Assembly (NCBI GenBank): GCA_024653645.1
Contig: JANLHK010000102.1
Location: 1-5,444 of the forward strand
Length of the DNA stretch: 5,444 nucleotides
Direction of reading: 5' to 3'
Origin: Candidatus Roizmanbacteria bacterium
GTDB lineage: Bacteria; Patescibacteriota; Microgenomatia; UBA1406
Of this stretch, positions 1-5,444 are shown piece after piece. Below the pieces are notes generated by a model, which did not search any database, was not told the origin of the DNA, and was given only the letters and a program-made list of their open reading frames with translations. Position 1 is the first letter of the stretch; each line of letters opens with the position of its first letter. Position numbers and translations under genes: made by a program.

Positions 1-990
1 CTGCGTCCATTAGCCAATTTTGATGGATTGCACTATATGCTTATTGCCCGCATGGGGTACAGTCAATACGAACAAGCATTTTTTCCCCTGTTTCCGAGCA
101 TGATTCATCTTGTTGGAAATCTTTTACAACGAAACTACCTGCTTGCCGGAATCCTTATTACCAATATCTCCTTCATACTCGGTATACTGCTCCTTTATGC
201 AACGAGTCAGCACCTCTTGGAAAAGGGCAACCGGGCATGGTTTATAGCGCTGTACCTGTTATTTCCTACCGCCTTTTTCTTTAATGCTCTTTATACTGAG
301 TCAGTATTTCTCGTATTCGTCGCCCTTGCCCTCCTATTGCTGATTAAGCAACACAACGGGGTGGTGGTGGCACTTTTGGGTGCATCGCTTACCCGTCTGA
401 CGGGGGTGTTTCTGTTTTTTCCCGCGGTGTTGTTGGCTCTGCAGCATACACAAAAACGCTGGCTGGATATCATCACTATAAGCGCTCCGCTTATAGGGTT
501 ATTTTCCTATATGGCTTACTTGTGGCATACAACGGGCGATCCGCTGTATTTTTTTACCGCTCAACCTGCCTTTGGAGCAAACCGAAGTACCAATCTTATC
601 CTACTACCTCAGGTGTACTATCGATACCTGCGCATTCTTACCACCGCTGATCTGTCAGTTGCCTATGTGGTTGCTGTGGTTGAAGTGACACTCTTTAGTA
701 TTATGTTTTTAGCAGCGTGCCTCGAGGGGTGGTATCTGCTACAACAGAACCGTTACCGAACGATGCCGCTCCATACCGGCATACTACTGTTTTCTCTGGC
801 GACGCTCATCTTACCAACACTGACCGGTACGTTTTCTTCCGTACCTCGATACAGCCTGCTTTCAATCTCATCATTTTTGTATCTTGCACGCATGCAATCA
901 ACCAGCGCAAAAACTGCGCTCTGTGTTATATTTGCCCTGGCACAAGTAGCACTTGCCACTATGTTTATTCAGGGATATTTTGTAAGCTAA
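1..990 (+). CDS. PIG-V-like membrane mannosyltransferase, 5'-truncated by window edge
   Basis: Multi-pass membrane glycosyltransferase of the PIG-V/GT-C type, expected to move a sugar (mannose in the eukaryotic family members) from a lipid-linked donor to an acceptor outside the membrane; the bacterial substrate is unknown. The frame is open from base 1 and 329 residues are visible. Family hallmarks, numbered from base 1: FDGLHY (7-12, with D8 as the likely catalytic acid) followed by IARMGY, AFFPLFP (26-32), the LFPTAFFF...YTES block (about 87-101), TRLTG (131-135) and GDPLYFF (179-185). Many hydrophobic segments run to the C-terminus, which ends naturally at TAA 988-990. The conserved FDG motif normally follows the first membrane helix, so roughly 30-60 N-terminal residues probably lie outside the window; a TTG start at 28 would cut through the motif and is not credible. 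The next gene starts 12 bases downstream on the same strand. The family call is firm, the sugar is not. Confidence 0.82.
   Translation: MRPLANFDGLHYMLIARMGYSQYEQAFFPLFPSMIHLVGNLLQRNYLLAGILITNISFILGILLLYATSQHLLEKGNRAWFIALYLLFPTAFFFNALYTESVFLVFVALALLLLIKQHNGVVVALLGASLTRLTGVFLFFPAVLLALQHTQKRWLDIITISAPLIGLFSYMAYLWHTTGDPLYFFTAQPAFGANRSTNLILLPQVYYRYLRILTTADLSVAYVVAVVEVTLFSIMFLAACLEGWYLLQQNRYRTMPLHTGILLFSLATLILPTLTGTFSSVPRYSLLSISSFLYLARMQSTSAKTALCVIFALAQVALATMFIQGYFVS
953..981 (+). promoter_or_regulatory. Possible sigma70-type promoter for the exonuclease gene
   Basis: TTGCCA (953-958) and TATTTT (976-981) are separated by 17 bases, matching the -35 consensus at 5 of 6 positions and the -10 at 4 of 6. 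Transcription would start near 988-990, leaving a leader of about 13-15 bases before the ATG at 1003. It lies inside the end of the upstream coding region, so the match could be chance and the exonuclease could be cotranscribed instead. Confidence 0.3.
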
Positions 991-1002
991 GACACTATCA
1001 AT

Positions 1003-1584
1003 ATGGCAAAACCGCTTATTTTCGACATTGAGACTCAAAATTCATTTAGAGACGTCAATAATGACGTACGGAAACTAAAGGTGTCGGTCGTTGCTGCCTA
1101 TGATTTTGCCACTGAGCAGGCGCGCGCCTTCACTGAATCCCAGTTGCCTGAGTTATTTAAACTATTTGAAAAAGCATCAGTCATTATCGGATACAACTCG
1201 AATAGCTTTGATCTAGCGGTGCTCAATGAATATTATGTGGGTGATGTGTATCGCCTTCCTCACTTTGACCTATTGGAGGACATTAAAGAAAAATTGGGGA
1301 AACGTTTGCCGCTTGATGATTTGGTGCAGGCAACCTTAAACCAGGGAAAAACAGGACATGGGCTGCATGCTATCGAACTATATAAGCAAGGAAAAATGGA
1401 TGAGTTGATTGCCTATTGCAAAGATGATGTTCGTCTTACCCGTGACCTGTTTATGCATGGGGTTGAACGGGGATATATATATTACCCCGACATTCCCAAA
1501 AAGAAGGTATTACCGGTTGAAAACTGGAAAGATCAATTCACTATGCAACGCGTCCAGGGGCATAACTTAACCCTGGGTTTTTGA
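1003..1584 (+). CDS. DEDDy-type 3'-5' exonuclease, YprB/RNase H-like fold
   Basis: Predicted cytoplasmic metal-dependent exonuclease that removes nucleotides from 3' ends of DNA or RNA. The 193 residues hold essentially one exonuclease domain with all the expected motifs: Exo I FDIET (D8, E10), Exo II GYNSNSFD (63-70, D70) and Exo III YCKDDV (138-143, with Y138 and D142 in the YxxxD spacing of the DEDDy subgroup). A further acidic residue in HFDLLEDI (87-94) is typical of RNase H-like domains of the YprB type. There is no helicase, polymerase or nucleic-acid-binding domain attached. The ATG follows the glycosyltransferase stop by 12 bases, and no Shine-Dalgarno site is visible. The last 18 bases overlap the dehydratase gene on the other strand, and a terminator hairpin sits in the final codons. 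Residues after about 165 lie beyond the catalytic core and look poorly conserved. DNA versus RNA substrate cannot be decided from the sequence. Confidence 0.8.
   Translation: MAKPLIFDIETQNSFRDVNNDVRKLKVSVVAAYDFATEQARAFTESQLPELFKLFEKASVIIGYNSNSFDLAVLNEYYVGDVYRLPHFDLLEDIKEKLGKRLPLDDLVQATLNQGKTGHGLHAIELYKQGKMDELIAYCKDDVRLTRDLFMHGVERGYIYYPDIPKKKVLPVENWKDQFTMQRVQGHNLTLGF
1552..1582 (+). terminator. Intrinsic terminator embedded in the 3' end of the exonuclease gene
   Basis: CCAGGG (1554-1559) pairs perfectly with CCCTGG (1571-1576) around an 11-base loop, and two G-U pairs (1552/1578 and 1553/1577) can extend the stem. A run of five T (1578-1582) follows directly, the layout of a Rho-independent terminator for + strand transcription. 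There is no T run on the other side, so it should not stop the - strand dehydratase transcript. The last T is the first base of the TGA stop codon. The stem is short, so its strength is uncertain. Confidence 0.5.
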
Positions 1585-2469
1585 AGCCAAATCCCATACC
1601 ACTTCTGGAATCGCCTGTAACAACTCAGTCGTAGTGTAATAGGGACCCACGCGCTGATACAAAATATCCGCTGCCTGCTTAATAACGTATGAGCCCGCCG
1701 CACATGAGAGTAGGGTTGGGTTGCGGATATAGAATGCAGCTACCAAAGCGGCTAATAAATCTCCCGTTCCTCCTTTGGTAAGCCCTTCATTTCCTCCCTC
1801 ACTTTTCCAAATCTCTGACAAAGCACTGCTTTTAATATAATCCGTTCCACCGTCTTTAATGAGCCATGTGCCTGGTGGAACTTCCTTGAGTTCGTCCGGA
1901 AAACCCAGGGGAAATAAACGATCCAGCTCGCCTTTATGAGGAGTGTAGATCATATTTGCCGAGCAATTGTTCAACTCCAGCTCCTGCAATGCGCCAGCGT
2001 CCAAAACCCATTTTTTATCAGGGTAATGCGACAAAAGGTACTGAGTCAAAGCATGAGTCAGCACCCCCTCGTCCTGTATAGCTTCTATGTCAGCAATCGA
2101 CAATACACTCGGCACTACATCGGTTCTGTTTTTCCTTCTCATCAGTCCCGGCCCCATCAATATCACATCAGACTCTTGTATATACCAATCCAAATCCTGT
2201 GCTGTCACGACAATGCCGTTAAAAAAATCCTTCTTGGTATTCATGAGCAGCTCGCGGTTGGTGTGATGAGGTGAATAAAAAAATACTAAATCGGCAAAGT
2301 GGGCCAAGAGCTCTGCCGCCCATAATCCAGGGCTATGAAACAATGATGACCCCGCAATCACCAATACCTTGCCATTATCACCTTTGTGTGAGTGTTTCGT
2401 TTTCTCCCTCAGTAGATTCAAATCACAAAGGTCATCCACTGAAACCAGATGTTCATTAAAAGAAGTCAT
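1567..2469 (-). CDS. nnrD: ADP-dependent NAD(P)H-hydrate dehydratase (NnrD-type)
   Basis: Metabolite-repair enzyme of the ribokinase-like fold that uses ADP to dehydrate the S form of NADHX/NADPHX back to NAD(P)H in the cytoplasm. Motifs in order over 300 residues: NGKVLVIAGSS (32-42), MGPGL (105-109), VLDAGAL (155-161), TPHKGE (176-181), and GGNEGLTKGGTGD (225-237), where D237 of GGTGD is the expected catalytic aspartate. The length fits a stand-alone dehydratase; the NnrE epimerase domain often fused in front is absent. The usual lysine-glycine motif before the adenosine site reads KDGGTD (205-210), a small departure, and the N-terminal GSS loop has FHSPGLW in place of the common YxGA. The gene converges on the exonuclease gene with an 18-base overlap and diverges from the transporter operon. 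The ATG at 2469 lies only 6 bases from a perfect -10 hexamer, suggesting a leaderless mRNA. Confidence 0.85.
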   Translation of the reverse strand: MTSFNEHLVSVDDLCDLNLLREKTKHSHKGDNGKVLVIAGSSLFHSPGLWAAELLAHFADLVFFYSPHHTNRELLMNTKKDFFNGIVVTAQDLDWYIQESDVILMGPGLMRRKNRTDVVPSVLSIADIEAIQDEGVLTHALTQYLLSHYPDKKWVLDAGALQELELNNCSANMIYTPHKGELDRLFPLGFPDELKEVPPGTWLIKDGGTDYIKSSALSEIWKSEGGNEGLTKGGTGDLLAALVAAFYIRNPTLLSCAAGSYVIKQAADILYQRVGPYYTTTELLQAIPEVVWDLASKTQG

Positions 2470-2475
2470 AAATGA

Positions 2476-2481
2476 ATTATA
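2476..2481 (-). promoter_or_regulatory. -10 element of the dehydratase gene, leaderless spacing
   Basis: Read on the - strand this is a perfect TATAAT, followed by TCATTT and then the ATG at 2469. A start 7 bases after the hexamer would fall on the A of the start codon, so the mRNA would be leaderless; no Shine-Dalgarno site exists in this space. No good -35 hexamer is visible at 16-18 bases. The element shares an 8-base palindrome with the + strand -10. Confidence 0.5.
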
Positions 2482-2483
2482 AT
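2478..2483 (+). promoter_or_regulatory. -10 element of the transporter operon
   Basis: Perfect TATAAT on the + strand, placing the start of transcription near 2489-2491. That is only 3-5 bases before the ATG at 2494 and about 16 before the ATG at 2506. No convincing -35 hexamer is seen (ATTAAA at 17 bases spacing). Together with the - strand hexamer it forms the palindrome ATTATAAT at 2476-2483. Confidence 0.5.
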
Positions 2484-2493
2484 ACTATTACCT

Positions 2494-3537
2494 ATGATCT
2501 TATTCATGAAGAAACGTTGGAAGCGTATTGTTGTGCTGGCTCTGGTAGTAGTGGCCATAGGTGGTATCTATATTACTCGCTGGAATCCGGTTGCTTCATT
2601 AGGGAAGCCAAAAGAAACCACCACCACCGTCACGCAGCGGGATCTGGAACAAACCATCAGTATGTCAGGTAATGTGGACGCTGAAAAACAAACCATTCTT
2701 CGTTTTCAGGTGGCAGGACTACTTGCCTGGGTGGGGGTAACGGTAGGGGATGTGGTTGAACCGGGGCAAGTTATCGCAACGCTTGATCAGCGTGAGTTGC
2801 AAAAAAAACTTAAGAAAACATTGAATTCCTACCTCGACACGCGCTGGGATTTTGAGCAAACGCTTGACGACAATGAGAAAGCGTATACCGGGAGTAACCA
2901 CACCTATATCAACGACGAAATAACACGCATCGTACAACAGTCACAATTCGGCCTAGATAGTAGTGTTATTGATGTAGAACTTGCTGATCTTAATCTACAA
3001 CTCAGTCGGCTTTCTACCCCCATTGCTGGTGTGGTAACACGGGTTGATCAGCCGTACGCAGGGGTCAATATAACTCCGGCACAGGCTGAATTTGTGGTGG
3101 TTGACCCCACCACGCTCTATCTCAAAGCTGTGGTAGACCAACAGGATGTTATCTCCATGCATGTAGGTGATAGGGGAACCATCATATTGGATGCGTACCC
3201 TAATGAGTCAATTTCTGGAACCATTACGTACATTGGGTTTGCTCCTGTTGTTGGTGAAGAAAGTTCATACGAAGTGCGCATTAATCTTCCGTCACATCTC
3301 CTGGGGAAGGTTAAGATGGGGATGAGCGCTGAAGTAACGGTGGTTACTGATCGCAAACGTAACGCCCTTACCGTTCCCATTGAAGCCATACTTGAGGAAG
3401 GCAGTAATAAGAAATACGTTACGGTGCGCCTTGCTGATGGCACCAATAAAAAAAAGAGGATTCGTACCGGCCTTGAGACTTTTGAATATGTCGAAGTCAT
3501 AAGCGGGCTCAAAAAGGGTGATGTAATTGTGTACTGA
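2494..3537 (+). CDS. HlyD/MacA-like membrane fusion (adaptor) protein of an ABC exporter
   Basis: Adaptor subunit anchored in the cytoplasmic membrane and projecting outside it, where it extends the path of the MacB-like permease encoded downstream. Of 347 residues, 6-11 are basic and about 12-28 form one membrane helix. The first half of a biotinyl-lipoyl domain follows (about 60-98, including VGDVVEPGQVIATLD), then a helical hairpin of about 70 residues (99-172) with its turn near YTGSNHTY, the second lipoyl half (LSTPIAGVVTRV, 173-184), a beta-barrel (about 205-285) and a membrane-proximal domain (ALTVPIEAIL 291-300 to GLKKGDVIVY at the end). No lipobox cysteine is seen. The start could be 2494 or the in-frame ATG at 2506 (MKKRWKR), which gives a more usual signal-anchor; neither has a Shine-Dalgarno site. 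I chose 2494 because it best fits the predicted mRNA 5' end. The ATPase gene begins 2 bases after the stop. Confidence 0.85.
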   Translation: MILFMKKRWKRIVVLALVVVAIGGIYITRWNPVASLGKPKETTTTVTQRDLEQTISMSGNVDAEKQTILRFQVAGLLAWVGVTVGDVVEPGQVIATLDQRELQKKLKKTLNSYLDTRWDFEQTLDDNEKAYTGSNHTYINDEITRIVQQSQFGLDSSVIDVELADLNLQLSRLSTPIAGVVTRVDQPYAGVNITPAQAEFVVVDPTTLYLKAVVDQQDVISMHVGDRGTIILDAYPNESISGTITYIGFAPVVGEESSYEVRINLPSHLLGKVKMGMSAEVTVVTDRKRNALTVPIEAILEEGSNKKYVTVRLADGTNKKKRIRTGLETFEYVEVISGLKKGDVIVY

Positions 3538-3539
3538 TT

Positions 3540-4199
3540 ATGATCGAGGTTCACAACGTCTCAAAAATTTATCGTCCATCAAAACAAGTAGAGGTGGTGG
3601 CGCTTCACAACATAACACTTACCATAAAAAAGGGTGAGTTTGTTGCTATTTTAGGAAGCTCAGGATCAGGCAAATCTACTCTGCTCTATGTTATTGGTCT
3701 ATTAGAACGGCCCACGAGTGGAACCGTCCGTATTGAAAACAAAGATACGGCGAACCTTGATGATGAGCATATTTCGCGCATCAGGGGCGAGATGGTCGGT
3801 TTTGTGTTCCAGCAATTCAATCTTATCCCCAAACTGACTGTGCTGGAAAATGTACTGCTCCCGAGCCGCTATACGCCAAAGCCACAAGTCCAGGATAGGG
3901 CAGTGGCCCTGCTTGAAACGTTCGGTATTGGCTCCAAGGTAGATGCCTTCCCCAACCAGCTTTCGGGTGGACAGCAACAACGGGTTGCCATAGCGCGGGC
4001 TCTTATGAACAATCCCAATATCATTATTGCCGATGAGCCCACCGGAAATCTTGATTCAAAAACCGGAAAACAAATTATTGAACTGCTGCAAGAAATCCAT
4101 AAAAAAGAGGGTAAAACCATCATCATCGTTACTCATGACGCGTCCATTGCTGCCTACGCAAAGCGCATTATCCATATTCAGGATGGAGAACTACAATGA
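3540..4199 (+). CDS. ABC transporter ATP-binding protein, MacB/LolD/YknY type
   Basis: Cytoplasmic ATPase that drives the FtsX-type permease encoded next to it. All functional motifs are intact in 219 residues, the usual length for this subfamily: Walker [10 protein letters not shown] (39-47, K45), Q-loop VFQQFNL (89-95), signature LSGGQ (141-145), Walker B IIIADEP (161-167, with D165 and catalytic E166), D-loop GNLD (169-172) and switch H199 in [22 protein letters not shown] and [13 protein letters not shown] are characteristic of the MacB/LolD/FtsE branch. The ATG comes 2 bases after the adaptor stop without a local Shine-Dalgarno site, so translation probably depends on reinitiation. Its stop overlaps the permease start as ATGA. 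In E. coli MacB the ATPase and permease are one chain; here they are separate, as in Bacillus YknY and YknZ. The transported substrate is unknown. Confidence 0.93.
   Translation: MIEVHNVSKIYRPSKQVEVVALHNITLTIKKGEFVAILGSSGSGKSTLLYVIGLLERPTSGTVRIENKDTANLDDEHISRIRGEMVGFVFQQFNLIPKLTVLENVLLPSRYTPKPQVQDRAVALLETFGIGSKVDAFPNQLSGGQQQRVAIARALMNNPNIIIADEPTGNLDSKTGKQIIELLQEIHKKEGKTIIIVTHDASIAAYAKRIIHIQDGELQ
4185..4188 (+). promoter_or_regulatory. Shine-Dalgarno site for the permease gene
   Basis: GGAG lies 7 bases before the ATG at 4196, inside the end of the ATPase gene. It is the only clear ribosome binding site in the window and supports the 4196 start together with the ATGA overlap. Confidence 0.5.
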
Positions 4200-5392
4200 A
4201 GCGATTTTGGTTTTATGTACGCGAGGGCATTGAGGATTTAAAAAAAAATAAAGGCCGCTCATTTCTTACCTCATTGGGTATTATTATCGGCGTATATAGC
4301 GTCGTATTGTTGCTAGCTTTAGGTGAGGGAATTAAGGTGTATATTCAGGATACCTTTGAGTCACTGGGTAGCAACATCATCTATGTGCTGCCGTTTAAAA
4401 TTGAGAATGGACCCTCAGGTGCTTCTTCATTTAATGTAAAGCAGTTTCAGGCACGGGACTATCTCATACTGCGAACCCAGATAAAAGACAGTTTGGTTGT
4501 GCCCCTGATTGACGCTAATGTACAGGCGGTATCAGGATCAGAAACCGTGAGCACTCAGATTGTCGGCGGAACACGCGATATGTTTTTTTTACTCAACCTC
4601 ACGCTTGAAAAAGGACGATATTTTTCAGAAAGCGAATCAGTCAGCAGCAGGAAGGTGGTGGTTATTGGCCCAGACGTTGCAGAAAAACTATTTGGGAAAC
4701 GCAATCCCATTGGGGAGCGAGTTACTATCGATGATCTTCCATTTACCATTCTGGGTGTTTTGGAACCAAAAGGTGGTGGTGGTTTGGGTGGACCCAGTCT
4801 TGATCTACAAATATACGCTCCATATAAAACCGTACAGCAAATCAATGGCAACAAATTTATTAGTGCGTTCTATGTGCAACCCTCCAGTGATACGAGCATT
4901 ACCGCGGTGGTATCACGCATAGAAACGATTATGTCCCGTGATCGCAATAGTGATGAGTTGGGGGTGTCAACTCAGGAAGAGCTGATTGGAACCATATCGA
5001 GTATTTTTGCGGTCATCAATACCGTGCTTATCGGCATTGCAGCCATATCGCTGTTAGTAGGTGGTATTGGTATCACCAACATTATGTATGTTACCGTTAC
5101 TGAGCGTACCCGTGAGATAGGCATACGGCGGGCCATTGGGGCGCAAAAACATGATATTATGCTTCAGTTTTTAGCCCTCTCGCTGCTGCTGACCGGTGTG
5201 GGTGGGGGAATCGGATTATTGTTGGCTTATCTCTCAACGCTGGCTATTCGGATCGTGTTTCCAGCAACCATTACCCCCATTGCTCCTATTATCGCATTCG
5301 GGGTTTCGTTTGCCATCGGTCTTGTCTTTGGAGTATTGCCGGCACGAAAGGCCGCTAATCTTTCTCCTCTTGAGGCTATTCGCAGCGAATAA
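4196..5392 (+). CDS. MacB/FtsX-type ABC transporter permease
   Basis: Membrane subunit of the exporter, of the type in which ATP use in the cytoplasm is coupled to movements of a domain outside the membrane. The 398 residues match the full family length. A membrane helix at about 23-44 contains the typical TSLGIIIGV (25-33); an extracytoplasmic MacB-type domain spans about 46-268, including GRYFSESE and FGKRNPIGERV. Three helices follow at about 270-296, 322-350 and 362-382. Between the second and third helices lies TERTREIGIRRAIGAQ (302-317), the cytoplasmic coupling segment, and the C-terminus LPARKAANLSPLEAIRSE (381-398) is a family hallmark. A glycine-rich stretch, GGGGLGG (193-199), sits in the outer domain and is encoded partly by a short GGT run. 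The ATG overlaps the ATPase stop (ATGA), so the two proteins are probably made in step. The gene stops 3 bases short of the end of a convergent gene. Confidence 0.93.
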   Translation: MKRFWFYVREGIEDLKKNKGRSFLTSLGIIIGVYSVVLLLALGEGIKVYIQDTFESLGSNIIYVLPFKIENGPSGASSFNVKQFQARDYLILRTQIKDSLVVPLIDANVQAVSGSETVSTQIVGGTRDMFFLLNLTLEKGRYFSESESVSSRKVVVIGPDVAEKLFGKRNPIGERVTIDDLPFTILGVLEPKGGGGLGGPSLDLQIYAPYKTVQQINGNKFISAFYVQPSSDTSITAVVSRIETIMSRDRNSDELGVSTQEELIGTISSIFAVINTVLIGIAAISLLVGGIGITNIMYVTVTERTREIGIRRAIGAQKHDIMLQFLALSLLLTGVGGGIGLLLAYLSTLAIRIVFPATITPIAPIIAFGVSFAIGLVFGVLPARKAANLSPLEAIRSE

Positions 5393-5395
5393 TAA

Positions 5396-5444
5396 TTACT
5401 CGCTCTTTTCCTTTTTCTCTTCAGGTGCTCCCTTTTTCTCACCG
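5396..5444 (-). CDS. C-terminal tail of an unidentified protein, truncated by window edge
   Basis: Reading leftwards on the - strand, the frame gives GEKKGAPEEKKEKSE and then TAA at 5398-5396. A Lys/Glu-rich, Pro/Ala-containing end followed at once by a stop looks like a real disordered C-terminal tail, as seen on some ribosomal and other nucleic-acid-binding proteins, but 15 residues do not identify a family. The stop lies 3 bases from the stop of the permease gene, so the two genes would converge. A frame of low complexity could also arise by chance. Confidence 0.5.
   Translation of the reverse strand, partial: GEKKGAPEEKKEKSE

Noticed and set aside
717..1031. 104-residue + strand open frame crossing the glycosyltransferase-exonuclease junction
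   Set aside because: It overlaps two genes with clear family motifs in other frames and its own translation resembles nothing recognisable.
1569..1579. AACCC-T-GGGTT inverted repeat
   Set aside because: A one-base loop cannot form; the stem at 1554-1559/1571-1576 with an 11-base loop is the better fold for the same region.
2619..2630. ACC trinucleotide run in the adaptor gene
   Set aside because: It encodes a short threonine run just after the membrane anchor, probably a linker; no evidence for a variable repeat.
3117..3554. 145-residue open frame on the - strand
   Set aside because: It is antisense to the well conserved adaptor domain; the composition is that of a shadow frame and there is no start signal.
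4771..4783. GGT trinucleotide run in the permease gene
   Set aside because: Only about four units, in frame, encoding a glycine-rich loop; too short to call a repeat feature.
5227..5442. 71-residue open frame on the - strand (starting MRKREHLKRK)
   Set aside because: It runs almost wholly antisense to the conserved end of the permease and resembles no family; the neighbouring - strand frame with a stop at 5396 is more natural.
1..5444. Alternative genetic code, mobile element, CRISPR array, defence genes or structural RNA
   Set aside because: TGA works as a stop in three genes and the reading frames need no recoding; no terminal repeats, transposase, spaced repeats, tRNA-like folds or defence domains were seen.

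Overview
The window is a compact, ordinary-looking stretch of bacterial chromosome, mid-40s % GC by eye, read with the standard bacterial code. TGA ends three of the genes and is not needed as a sense codon, which argues against code 25 lineages. Short gaps, overlapping genes, almost no Shine-Dalgarno sites and the gene mix suggest an uncultivated small-genome bacterium, possibly of the Patescibacteria/CPR type. That assignment is inference; there is no marker gene here to settle it.

Layout from left to right: (1) the 3' part of a PIG-V-like, polytopic membrane glycosyltransferase (+ strand, N-terminus outside the window); (2) a small stand-alone DEDDy 3'-5' exonuclease of the YprB/RNase H-like type (+), probably closed by an intrinsic terminator that lies inside its last codons; (3) an NnrD-type ADP-dependent NAD(P)H-hydrate dehydratase on the - strand, overlapping the exonuclease tail to tail by 18 bases; (4) a 24-base divergent intergenic space with a palindromic double -10 element that could fire in both directions; (5) a three-gene MacAB/YknXYZ-like transporter operon (+): membrane fusion protein, ABC ATPase, FtsX/MacB permease, spaced by 2 bases and then a 4-base ATGA overlap; (6) the last 15 codons of a gene entering from the right on the - strand, with a Lys/Glu-rich tail.

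Functionally, the transporter genes form one unit: the ATPase energises the permease from the cytoplasm, and the adaptor continues the path outside the membrane. No TolC-like outer-membrane partner is in the window. The dehydratase is a metabolite-repair enzyme and shares only a promoter region with the transporter. I see no defence system, mobile element, CRISPR array, tRNA or rRNA. The most notable items are regulatory: the symmetric divergent promoter with predicted leaderless or nearly leaderless mRNAs, and the terminator merged with a stop codon.
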